This document shows positions 16,413 through 23,981 of a stretch of 51,205 bases of DNA, piece after piece (the stretch's first letter is position 1; each line of letters begins with the position of its first letter). Both the position numbers and the translations under genes were made by a program. Location: positions 1-51,205 of the forward strand of contig CAKVBX010000009.1 in assembly GCA_934725685.1 (NCBI GenBank), in the 5' to 3' direction. The notes below the pieces were generated by a model that did no database searches, had not been told where the DNA came from, and worked only from the letters and a program-made list of their open reading frames with translations. The DNA comes from an uncultured Bacilli bacterium (lineage in GTDB: Bacteria > Bacillota_I > Bacilli_A > RFN20 > CAG-288).

Positions 16413-17111
16413 ATGAAAACATTGATTGTCGAAGATAAAAAGCAGCTTGCAGATGCTATCAAAGAATATCTGAAAATGCATAAAATTGATGCCGTCGAGA
16501 AAAACGATGGCCTCGAAGGCTATACCGAGGCTCTCACTGGCCTCTATGATGTAATTGTCCTCGATTTGATGCTTCCCTCCAAAGACGGTCTTTCCATCAT
16601 TAAGGATCTTCGCACCAATAAAGTCGATACCCCGATTCTTATCCTGACTGCCAATGTCTCCACTGATGAGAAGGTGCAGTGCCTCCTAGCCGGTGCGGAT
16701 GACTATGTCACCAAACCGTTTGTCTTGGAGGAACTGCTCGCCCGTCTCTATGTCCTTACCCGAAGAAAATCCCAGTATCTTCCCGACGAAATATGCGCCG
16801 GTGATGTCAAGTTGGATAAACTGAATCATACTCTTTCGAAAGACGATGTCATCCTTAATCTTTCCATGAAGGAATATCAAATCCTCGAACTTCTTATGGA
16901 TAACACGGAGAAAATCGTCGAGAAAGGGCTGATTCTTCAGAGAGTTTGGGGAAAAGAAGCGGATACCTATTACAATTCCGCAGAGGTCTATATCTCCTTC
17001 CTCCGAAGAAAGCTGAAGGCACTCCATTCCGTCTGTTCCATCAAGTCCATCCGCAATGTCGGTTATAAGCTCAATACGAGTGAGGACGACTACAAGGATG
17101 AAGCAGAATAA
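16413..17111 (+). CDS. OmpR/PhoB-type response regulator
   Basis: This 232-residue protein has a receiver domain (residues 1-115) with the acidic pair at Glu7/Asp8, phospho-acceptor Asp51 in VLDLMLP, and Lys101 in VTKPF. A winged-helix DNA-binding domain follows (about residues 130-225), ending in the usual SIRNVGYKL wing. The start at 16413 follows AAGGAGAG; a longer in-frame version is unlikely. The end overlaps the kinase gene by 14 bases, so it pairs with that kinase. The stimulus is unknown. Downstream neighbours are a propeller-like protein and guaB, which need not be targets. Confidence 0.93.
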   Translation: MKTLIVEDKKQLADAIKEYLKMHKIDAVEKNDGLEGYTEALTGLYDVIVLDLMLPSKDGLSIIKDLRTNKVDTPILILTANVSTDEKVQCLLAGADDYVTKPFVLEELLARLYVLTRRKSQYLPDEICAGDVKLDKLNHTLSKDDVILNLSMKEYQILELLMDNTEKIVEKGLILQRVWGKEADTYYNSAEVYISFLRRKLKALHSVCSIKSIRNVGYKLNTSEDDYKDEAE

Positions 17112-18417
17112 AGGAAAAGTCGCACAGCGCGAACGCATTGGAATTTCTTTATTTGTCCTTGTCGTCATCCTCGTCCTTTTTGTTGTTGTCGTTTTTACCG
17201 TGGGTATCGTCCAATATGGCAATGTAAGAAAAGATTCCTTCAAGGAACTGAGAGACAATGTTGCGGAGACCATACGCCCGAAGGCTGTGATTTCCTTGGA
17301 TAATTCTGAGAAGAAATCTGTTGTCCGGGACGACAAGGATTCCTTCGAAGGCAGTGGAGAATTCAGCGGGATGATTGTATACCAGCGCTCCGATGGCCGC
17401 ATAATCTGGTTAGACGGGACGACGGAAGAATACGGGACTATTTTTTCTTCCGTTTTTGAAACAAAAGTACAAAACGGAAGATTTGATGAGTTCAAGAAAG
17501 GAAACTTCTATTTCGGAATTTATTCTGGAGAGTATTTCAATGAGAAAATGAAACTGCCTTTGGAACCGGGCGAAGTCGACTATTCCCTGAGTGCGAATAG
17601 CCGCATTTACTCCGCCATCGATTCTTCGAAGCGAATCATCAATACGGACCAGATGATGGCGACCCTTTCGATTGTCTTAGGTAGCCTGCTCGCCATCCTC
17701 ATCATTCCGATCTACCTGATTACGGGGCTTCTCATCAAACCGACTTTGGTGGCGATGAAAAAGGAAAAAGAATTCGTCGCCAATGCTTCCCATGAACTGA
17801 AGACTCCGCTTGCCATTATCTCCGCCAACGCTTCCGTGCTTGCGGAAAAACATCCGGAAGACACTGATTTCGTCCATACCATCAACCAGCAGTGCCAGAA
17901 CATGAATGAGACCATCATCGACATGATTGACTTGAGTAAACTGGAGACCAAGGAACCGGTTCTGGAAAAAGTGAATGTCTCGGAACTACTGTTCGACCTC
18001 TGCCTTTCCTTCGATGCCGTCGCATTTGAGAATGATACCATCTATGATTATGACATCGATGAGAATCTGATTCTGGAAAAAGCGGACCGAAAAAATCTGA
18101 CAAGAATGTTCAACCTTCTCATCGACAATGCCATGAAATACGTAGAAGGAGACAGAAAGACTATCCGTATCTCTCTGAAAAGAGAAGGCAAGAAATTGCA
18201 CTTCACCATTTACAATACCGGAACCCAGGTCGCCGATGAAGATAGGGAGAAAGTTTTCAACCGCTTCTATCAGGGAAAATCCGGCAGCGACAAGGAACGG
18301 AAAGGATCTGGCCTTGGACTTGCCATTGTCCACCAGATTTGCGAGAACTACGGCTTTGAAATTTCCATCTCTTCGCATTACCAGGAATTCATGCAATTTG
18401 ATATACTTATGAAGTGA
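17098..18417 (+). CDS. Membrane sensor histidine kinase
   Basis: This 439-residue partner of the preceding regulator has a first membrane helix (about residues 15-39), an extracytoplasmic sensor of about 145 residues, and a second helix (about 188-212). The phospho-acceptor motif ANASHELKTPLAI follows (His232). The N box reads NLLIDNAMKYVEGD and the G boxes are NTGTQVADED and GSGLGLAIV. No clear HAMP domain separates the second helix from the dimerisation helices; the linker is only about 15 residues. The start overlaps the regulator by 14 bases. The sensor domain is not one I recognise. Confidence 0.93.
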   Translation: MKQNKGKVAQRERIGISLFVLVVILVLFVVVVFTVGIVQYGNVRKDSFKELRDNVAETIRPKAVISLDNSEKKSVVRDDKDSFEGSGEFSGMIVYQRSDGRIIWLDGTTEEYGTIFSSVFETKVQNGRFDEFKKGNFYFGIYSGEYFNEKMKLPLEPGEVDYSLSANSRIYSAIDSSKRIINTDQMMATLSIVLGSLLAILIIPIYLITGLLIKPTLVAMKKEKEFVANASHELKTPLAIISANASVLAEKHPEDTDFVHTINQQCQNMNETIIDMIDLSKLETKEPVLEKVNVSELLFDLCLSFDAVAFENDTIYDYDIDENLILEKADRKNLTRMFNLLIDNAMKYVEGDRKTIRISLKREGKKLHFTIYNTGTQVADEDREKVFNRFYQGKSGSDKERKGSGLGLAIVHQICENYGFEISISSHYQEFMQFDILMK

Positions 18418-18427
18418 TTCAAAGACT

Positions 18428-19435
18428 ATGACCAAACTGGAATTTCTTGAGAATGCGAAAGACGTTCTCAGCGTATATCGGGATGAGGAGTACCTTCTTC
18501 TGAAAAGGAGGGATTCTCTTGTCCTGTTCGATTCCTCTTTGAAAGTGCTCAAAGGTGTCCAGGACACGGACTTTACCAAGAAAATCCTAGTGGACAGAAA
18601 CCGTCACTATATTTTTCTCGTCTCTTCCCTTTTTACGAAGAAAGTGGTCGTCTACTCCTTTCCGGAACTTCTTCCTGCTTTGACCCTGAGCGACTTGTAT
18701 GGATTGCCTGTTTTTTATAAGGATGCGATTTTCAGTCCCGATGGAAGCTATCTCTATCTTTTAGCAGATATCGCGGATCTCGAGAATCCTAAGACCCTGC
18801 TTGTGAAAGTCAACCTCGCCTATCAGACCTACGACGTCTTCTTTCAGAAGGATTCCTTCCATTTCGATAATCTCTTCTATTCTGAAAACAGAAAGGCCGT
18901 CATTCTTCTTCAAAGCAAAGGAAACGTCTCTTTTTTCTCTGAAAACCATATTGTCAAGACAGTCAGAACCCCATCGTTCCAGAAGCTTTATTTTATAGAC
19001 TGGGGCCAGGTGATGCTCCTTTCTTCTCCGGCGGGGTTCTTACTTTGCTCCATGAACGGGAAAATCATCCGCAAATGCGATTTTCTCCTTCCGAAGGAAG
19101 TCAAGGATGATGAGAAAATCCAGCGCGATTTTGCTTTCGAGAATGAAATCCGTGAACTCTCCTCTCTCACTAAGATTCCGGTGAAAATGGATATGGCCGA
19201 ACATTTTCTCGATATGGTCTTCGTCCCGGAGACCGGTGCCCTCTTCTATCTCTCCACCAATGTGAATGACGGAAAGACTACGCTCTATCATTATTCCGTC
19301 AAATCCTTCCTTCTCAAGAGAGTCTATCCCATCAAAGGGAAGGCACTCTTTATGGAACTTGCTTATCCTTATCTCTATATCCATACGACAGACAGCGTGC
19401 AGAGTTATCTCATTGTCCACAAAGTAACGAAATGA
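18428..19435 (+). CDS. Hypothetical protein, beta-propeller-like
   Basis: This 335-residue protein starts 10 bases after the kinase stop and is probably in the same operon. It has repeated blocks of short strands, for example YLLLKRRDSLVLFDSSLKVL, then FSPDGSYLYLLAD, then GALFYLSTNVNDGKTTLYHY. The spacing and the SPDG motif are typical of WD40-like or quinoprotein-like propeller blades. There is no signal peptide or membrane helix, so it should be cytoplasmic. I cannot name a family. It might bind a partner of the two-component system, a guess based on position only. Confidence 0.75.
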   Translation: MTKLEFLENAKDVLSVYRDEEYLLLKRRDSLVLFDSSLKVLKGVQDTDFTKKILVDRNRHYIFLVSSLFTKKVVVYSFPELLPALTLSDLYGLPVFYKDAIFSPDGSYLYLLADIADLENPKTLLVKVNLAYQTYDVFFQKDSFHFDNLFYSENRKAVILLQSKGNVSFFSENHIVKTVRTPSFQKLYFIDWGQVMLLSSPAGFLLCSMNGKIIRKCDFLLPKEVKDDEKIQRDFAFENEIRELSSLTKIPVKMDMAEHFLDMVFVPETGALFYLSTNVNDGKTTLYHYSVKSFLLKRVYPIKGKALFMELAYPYLYIHTTDSVQSYLIVHKVTK

Positions 19436-19448
19436 AAGGAGAACGGCG

Positions 19449-20930
19449 ATGAACAGAAAAAGAACAGTTGACAAAATCGTAAAAGAAGGGATTACTTTTG
19501 ATGACGTCCTCTTGCTTCCGCGCTACAGCGAAATTACTCCGGATATGGTGTCACTCAAGGCGAGACTTACCAAACATATCACTCTGAACATTCCGCTTCT
19601 TTCCGCCGCCATGGATACCGTCACGGAATCGGAGATGGCGATTGCCTTAGCGAGAGAAGGGGGCATCGGCATCATCCATAAGAATATGACTGTCGAGCGC
19701 CAGGCCATGGAAGTCGACAAGGTCAAGCGCTCGGAAAATGGTGTCATTACCAATCCAATCACCCTCTCAAAAGAGAAGACACTCCAGGATGCCTTAGCGG
19801 TCATGGCAACTTACCATATCTCCGGCATCCCGATTACCGATAAGGAGAATCACCTCATCGGAATCATTACGAACCGTGACATTAAGTTTGAAACCGACCT
19901 GAATCAGAAAATCGAAGATGTCATGACATCCGACCATCTTGTTGTCGGTAAGGTCGGAACGACCTTAGCCGAAGCAAAGATGATCCTTTCCAAGGCCAAA
20001 AAAGAAAAACTCCCGATTGTCGATGAACAAAATCACCTCTCGGGCCTCATCACCATCAAAGACATCGAAAAAATTGAGAAATATCCGAATTCCGCCAAAG
20101 ATCGCTATGGAAGACTCCTCTGCGGTGCCGGTATCGGTATCACAAAGGATATGATGATCCGTGCCAAAGCCCTTCACGATGTGGGCGTGGATGTCTTCGT
20201 CCTCGATTCCGCACACGGAGACAGCAAGAATGTCGTCGAAGCGCTCAAGCGCCTCAAGGCTGAGTTTTCGGATACGGATATCATCGCCGGAAATATCGCC
20301 ACCTATGAAGGGGCGAAACATCTGATGGAAGCAGGTGCCGACGCCGTCAAGGTCGGTATGGGTCCCGGTTCTATCTGTACGACAAGAGTCATCTCCGGCA
20401 TGGGTGTCCCGCAGATTACGGCCATCATGGATGCCTATGAGGCCAGTAAAGAATATGACTGCCCTATCATTGCAGATGGCGGCATCAAATACTCCGGTGA
20501 CATCACCAAGGCTCTCGCCGCCGGTGCAGACACCGTCATGATGGGCGCTATTTTCGGCGGCTGTGAGGAAGCTCCGGGCGGAACCGAACTCTATCACGGA
20601 AGAAAGTACAAAGTCTATCGTGGCATGGGGTCGCTTGCGGCGATGGAACAGGCGCACGGCTCTGCGGATCGCTATTTTCAGACCGGTCATCAGAAGCTGG
20701 TTCCGGAAGGGGTCGAAGGAAGAGTCCCTTATCGCGGAAGTGCCTCGGATGTCATCTTTGAACTTTTGGGAGGCATCCGTTCCGGTATGGGTTACCTCGG
20801 GGTGAAAACCATATCCGAGCTCCAGGAGAAGGCTCAGTTCATTAAGATCACGGCGTCCTCGCTCAAGGAATCCCACCCTCACGATATCGAAATCACCAAA
20901 GAGAGTCCGAATTATACATCGGATCACTGA
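19449..20930 (+). CDS. guaB: Inosine-5'-monophosphate dehydrogenase
   Basis: This 493-residue enzyme oxidises IMP to XMP with NAD+, the committed step of GMP synthesis. The N-terminal GITFDDVLLLPRYSEI is the family signature. Two CBS domains occupy about residues 100-215. The active-site loop GPGSICTTRVISGMG places the catalytic cysteine at 310, and the flap arginine-tyrosine region (YHGRKYKVYRGMGS) is intact. Length is normal. A strong AAAGGAG ribosome site precedes the start 13 bases after the previous gene. It may share the two-component transcript, since I find no separate promoter. A bidirectional terminator follows. Confidence 0.97.
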   Translation: MNRKRTVDKIVKEGITFDDVLLLPRYSEITPDMVSLKARLTKHITLNIPLLSAAMDTVTESEMAIALAREGGIGIIHKNMTVERQAMEVDKVKRSENGVITNPITLSKEKTLQDALAVMATYHISGIPITDKENHLIGIITNRDIKFETDLNQKIEDVMTSDHLVVGKVGTTLAEAKMILSKAKKEKLPIVDEQNHLSGLITIKDIEKIEKYPNSAKDRYGRLLCGAGIGITKDMMIRAKALHDVGVDVFVLDSAHGDSKNVVEALKRLKAEFSDTDIIAGNIATYEGAKHLMEAGADAVKVGMGPGSICTTRVISGMGVPQITAIMDAYEASKEYDCPIIADGGIKYSGDITKALAAGADTVMMGAIFGGCEEAPGGTELYHGRKYKVYRGMGSLAAMEQAHGSADRYFQTGHQKLVPEGVEGRVPYRGSASDVIFELLGGIRSGMGYLGVKTISELQEKAQFIKITASSLKESHPHDIEITKESPNYTSDH

Positions 20931-20945
20931 GAATCCAGACATAAC

Positions 20946-20975
20946 AAAACCCGCACCGAGGTGCGGGTTTTATTG
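20946..20975. terminator. Bidirectional terminator between guaB and mscL
   Basis: Perfect 11-bp stem AAAACCCGCAC/GTGCGGGTTTT around a CGAG loop. A-run and T-run flanks serve both converging genes. Confidence 0.95.
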
Positions 20976-20984
20976 TTGTTTAGA

Positions 20985-21593
20985 TTACTCAGCTTTCTCT
21001 TCGGCTTTGTCAGCGTCGACTTTGGCTTTGAGCTTGTTCTCGAAGGCAGTTCTCTGCGCTTTGAGTGAGTTGAAAACCTTGACGACGACAAACAGAGTGA
21101 CACCGATGACAAGGAAGGAAATAATGGCGTTGATGAAGGTTCCCCAGTCGATGACGGCGGAAAGGTTATAAGTCCATGTCGTTCCGTGAAGGGTGTAAAG
21201 GGTCTTCAGGGAGTTCTGCCATTGAACGAAGGTATCGGAGGATTCGGTGATGGTGACACCCTGGCTGGCGGCATAGGCGATGGTGGCTGCTTTCAGGTCA
21301 GTGAAGTACTGACCGATTCCCTCGACGCCGGCCTGTGTCGGATTGGCTGCCGGAAGGACCGTGACAAGTCCCTTGATACCGCCAGGGACGCCCCAGGTGC
21401 AGATGGACAACAGGATGTTGGTGAACGCAGTGACGATGGCGCTGAAGGCACCGCCCATGATGACACCGACAGAGAGGTCAAGGACATTGCCGCGGGTGAT
21501 GAATTTCTTGAATTCGGCCCAGACAGTTTCGCCTTTGGCTTTCTTTTCCGCCTTGATAGCGGCTTTTTCTTCTTTCGTAAGCTTCTTGGACAT
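20985..21593 (-). CDS. mscL: Large-conductance mechanosensitive channel with an enlarged periplasmic-side loop
   Basis: This 202-residue protein is a homopentameric channel that opens under membrane tension to release solutes during osmotic downshock. After a 25-residue basic, lysine-rich N-terminus comes the MscL signature EFKKFITRGNVLDLSVGVIMGGAF (with glycine/alanine packing) in helix 1 (about residues 36-62). Helix 2 lies at about 148-172 and is followed by a charged C-terminal helix. The loop between the helices is about 80 residues, against roughly 30 in E. coli MscL, which makes the protein some 65 residues longer than usual. The start follows AAAGGAG. It has its own predicted promoter. 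Confidence 0.92.
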   Translation of the reverse strand: MSKKLTKEEKAAIKAEKKAKGETVWAEFKKFITRGNVLDLSVGVIMGGAFSAIVTAFTNILLSICTWGVPGGIKGLVTVLPAANPTQAGVEGIGQYFTDLKAATIAYAASQGVTITESSDTFVQWQNSLKTLYTLHGTTWTYNLSAVIDWGTFINAIISFLVIGVTLFVVVKVFNSLKAQRTAFENKLKAKVDADKAEEKAE

Positions 21594-21624
21594 TGTAAAG
21601 TATCTCCTTTGATTGACAAAAGGT

Positions 21625-21652
21625 ATTTTACCACTTGTAAAGCAGAAAACAA
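21625..21652 (-). promoter_or_regulatory. Predicted promoter of mscL
   Basis: On the minus strand, TTGTTT (21647-21652) and TAAAAT (21625-21630) are 16 bases apart. The -10 carries the extended TG motif (TGG-TAAAAT). Confidence 0.6.
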
Positions 21653-21658
21653 GTCAGT

Positions 21659-22006
21659 TTATGCGGAAAATGTGGAATCGATGATCTCTTCGAATTTTTC
21701 TTCGGTCACGGCGCCGAGAAGAAGCTCTTCCTCGGTGCCGTCGATCTTCACATGAATTCTCTTTCCGTCCTGAAAAGCGAACATGGAAGGGATGGAGATG
21801 ACTCCGAACTTCTGTGCAATCTCAGGGAATTGGTCGGTGTCGACCTTGAGGAAGACGATGTCTTCTCTTTTCTCATCGACTTCCTCAATGATTCTTCCCA
21901 TCATGCGGCAGGGACCGCACCATTTGGCGTTGAAATCGACAAGAACGTTTCTGTTCTTCTCGATGGCTTTCGGAAAGTCGCTGATATTTTCTAGGATTTT
22001 GATCAT
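21659..22006 (-). CDS. trxA: Thioredoxin
   Basis: This 115-residue cytoplasmic disulfide reductase has the active site WCGPC at residues 29-33. The buried DFNAKWCGPC strand-loop, cis-proline in ISIPSMFAF (about residue 74) and GKR turn all fit the single-domain thioredoxin fold. Length is slightly above the usual 105-110. The start follows AAAAGGAG. It has its own promoter, and mscL downstream also has one. Confidence 0.95.
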   Translation of the reverse strand: MIKILENISDFPKAIEKNRNVLVDFNAKWCGPCRMMGRIIEEVDEKREDIVFLKVDTDQFPEIAQKFGVISIPSMFAFQDGKRIHVKIDGTEEELLLGAVTEEKFEEIIDSTFSA

Positions 22007-22030
22007 TGTAATTATCTCCTTTTTGATTTA

Positions 22031-22059
22031 ACTATACGGAAAACAGTCGTTGATTGCAA
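22031..22059 (-). promoter_or_regulatory. Predicted promoter of trxA
   Basis: On the minus strand, TTGCAA (22054-22059) and TATAGT (22031-22036) have an ideal 17-base spacing and lie 25 bases before the start codon. Confidence 0.7.
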
Positions 22060-22068
22060 ATCAATTGC

Positions 22069-22938
22069 TCAGAACATTGTCGATAGGACGCCGAAGAAGA
22101 GGGATAAAATGCCAAGGATGAGCAAGTGAAGCGGGTAATAGACATAGAAGGAATACTGGATCCATTTCTTATCGTACCCTTTCCTTCCGTTGTAGAAGAG
22201 AAGGAAAAGAGCTGCAAGACAGGAATAGGAACCTATCGGTACGAACTCGACAGGAATAAAAGAAGAGGTGTAGTCGATGCGGTAGAGAAGGTAGAATGCG
22301 AGTTCGACGGTGAACAGGGCGACAATCTCCAAGAGCTTGTCGTATTTCAGATGATAGACTTCGAAATCAAATCCACTGCTGGTGCTGTTTTTTCTTCTGA
22401 CAAGGTAGGAGGAGAGTTCTTTTGCGAGGAAATAACAGAGAAATAAGGCGATGGAAAACGTTCCCCAGTCGGTCTTGAAGAGCGTACCATAATCCGCACT
22501 GACCGTGACATTACTTAACACGGCATAGCTGATTGGAAGAAGTGCAAAGAGAGAATACCAATTCTTTTTCCTTAAAAGAGTAATTGTCAGGACACCGAGG
22601 AACATATCCATGAAGGCGTTGCCGACGATGGGATTGTCTGCGATTCTGATTTTGCCGAGATAACCGACAAGATATCCGACTCCATCGAGAAGGATGGCAG
22701 AGAGCAAGAGGCGTAGAAGATATTTCTTTGCGTTTTTGGTGTGATAGGCACCTTCGACGGCTAAGAAGGCAAAAATCGGGAAGGCAATTTTTCCGATGGC
22801 ACGGAGAATATAGTAAAGCGTATAGGTCTCTTTTGAATTGGGGACAAAAAGAAGACCGATGTGATCGATGGTCATCAAGAGGGCAGCAATGATTTTGAGT
22901 GCCAGGGAAGAGAGGGAGAAGCTGAATTTCTTTTTCAT
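22069..22938 (-). CDS. TraX-family membrane protein
   Basis: This 289-residue polytopic protein has around eight predicted helices. The beginning (LALKIIAALLMTIDHIGLLF) followed by AIGKIAFPIFAFLAVEGAYHTKNAKKY is the TraX signature seen in many chromosomal Firmicutes proteins. The end QYSFYVYYPLHLLILGI is also typical. TraX of plasmid F N-acetylates pilin; most chromosomal relatives are uncharacterised and thought to be membrane acyltransferases. No conjugation genes are nearby. It follows the CPBP gene by only 3 bases and shares its transcript. Confidence 0.85.
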   Translation of the reverse strand: MKKKFSFSLSSLALKIIAALLMTIDHIGLLFVPNSKETYTLYYILRAIGKIAFPIFAFLAVEGAYHTKNAKKYLLRLLLSAILLDGVGYLVGYLGKIRIADNPIVGNAFMDMFLGVLTITLLRKKNWYSLFALLPISYAVLSNVTVSADYGTLFKTDWGTFSIALFLCYFLAKELSSYLVRRKNSTSSGFDFEVYHLKYDKLLEIVALFTVELAFYLLYRIDYTSSFIPVEFVPIGSYSCLAALFLLFYNGRKGYDKKWIQYSFYVYYPLHLLILGILSLFFGVLSTMF

Positions 22939-22941
22939 AAG

Positions 22942-23892
22942 CTATTTCAGAAAAATGCGGAAGATGCTTTCGCTTGTATTGCCACCTGATCTACTGGCAA
23001 AGAAGGAAATTGCGGAGAAGGCATTGACGAGAAAATGCGCAAACATGGAAGTGGAGAGTTTGCCAGTGTGACAATAAGCCAACGCTAGGGTGATGCCGGA
23101 AAGAAGATAGACGGGGAAATTGATGAGCTCGATATACAAGGAATGGAGATAAGTTTCTTTAAGGCTTGCAAGTTCCTCTGCCGTATAGCGGATGAACTCG
23201 CCGCCCTGGTAATAACCCTGATCGGGGACAAGCAGGTTCAGAATCGGGGTGTAGTCAAAGTGGATGAGACCGAAGATGATGGAGGAAATGATAATACCTA
23301 AGAGGCGGTTTCTTTTTCCGACCAGGTCGAGAAGGCCGGCTCGATAAGTGAGTTCCTCGCAGATTGGGGCGATGATTACGGTCATAAGAATGACTAATAC
23401 AGGGTAAGTATTCATCATGGTTTCGATTCCTGCCTGATTGGCGTTGGAGGAAGAATCCGGAATCAGATTGCTGAGGAAGGAAAAGACAAGGTTGATGAGA
23501 AGAATCAGAAGGAAAGCGAGAGCACCGTAGAGATAAGTCTCTTTCTTCTTGAACGGCATGATGATTTTCTTTGCCATCTTATCGCTTCCGATAAAAACAA
23601 AAAGCAAAAGAACACCGAGAAGAAGGACATAACTGATGAAGTTGATGAGGGTTTGTCCTAAGAGCGTGAAGCTCTGCGAATTCTTATCGAAGAGCGGAGT
23701 GACCATCATGATTATCTGAACAATCATCGCAATTGCCTGTAGCCCGAGAAAACCCATCACAAATAAAGATGCCTTTTTCCAGGTCGGTGTCGTTTCATTG
23801 AGTAAGGAATCGCCGAAAAAAACTTTCCGGTCACCCCTGTTATTTTGATTTCTGTCCGAGGACGAAGTCGGTTTTGGCTCGAAAGTTTCCAT
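22942..23892 (-). CDS. CPBP-family intramembrane glutamic protease
   Basis: This protein of about 316 residues has a polar N-terminal tail and about seven helices. The CPBP (Abi/Rce1-like) motifs are in order: EELTYRAG (paired glutamates plus arginine), then FGLIHFDY, then FAHFLVNAFSA with a histidine and asparagine. These form the glutamate-based active site in the membrane. In bacteria, members process or protect against bacteriocins or anchor regulatory proteins; the substrate here is unknown. The start at 23892 is preferred because AGAGGTAAACAAT precedes it; an ATG 42 bases upstream is possible. It is divergent from the giant ORF at 23982. Confidence 0.88.
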   Translation of the reverse strand: METFEPKPTSSSDRNQNNRGDRKVFFGDSLLNETTPTWKKASLFVMGFLGLQAIAMIVQIIMMVTPLFDKNSQSFTLLGQTLINFISYVLLLGVLLLFVFIGSDKMAKKIIMPFKKKETYLYGALAFLLILLINLVFSFLSNLIPDSSSNANQAGIETMMNTYPVLVILMTVIIAPICEELTYRAGLLDLVGKRNRLLGIIISSIIFGLIHFDYTPILNLLVPDQGYYQGGEFIRYTAEELASLKETYLHSLYIELINFPVYLLSGITLALAYCHTGKLSTSMFAHFLVNAFSAISFFASRSGGNTSESIFRIFLK

Positions 23893-23981
23893 ATTGTTTA
23901 CCTCTTTATTAATAGGACTTAAATATGATAACATAGTTGTACATAATCTAATTCTTTCAGAGATCGAAAGGAGATTCCTTC

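Noticed and set aside
19965..20942. 325-residue minus-strand frame inside guaB
   Set aside because: Shadow of a well-conserved gene; it is rich in Asp, His and Gly, as expected from the complement of a biased coding sequence.
22069..22938. Conjugation function from TraX similarity
   Set aside because: No other transfer gene is present; chromosomal TraX-like proteins are common in this phylum.
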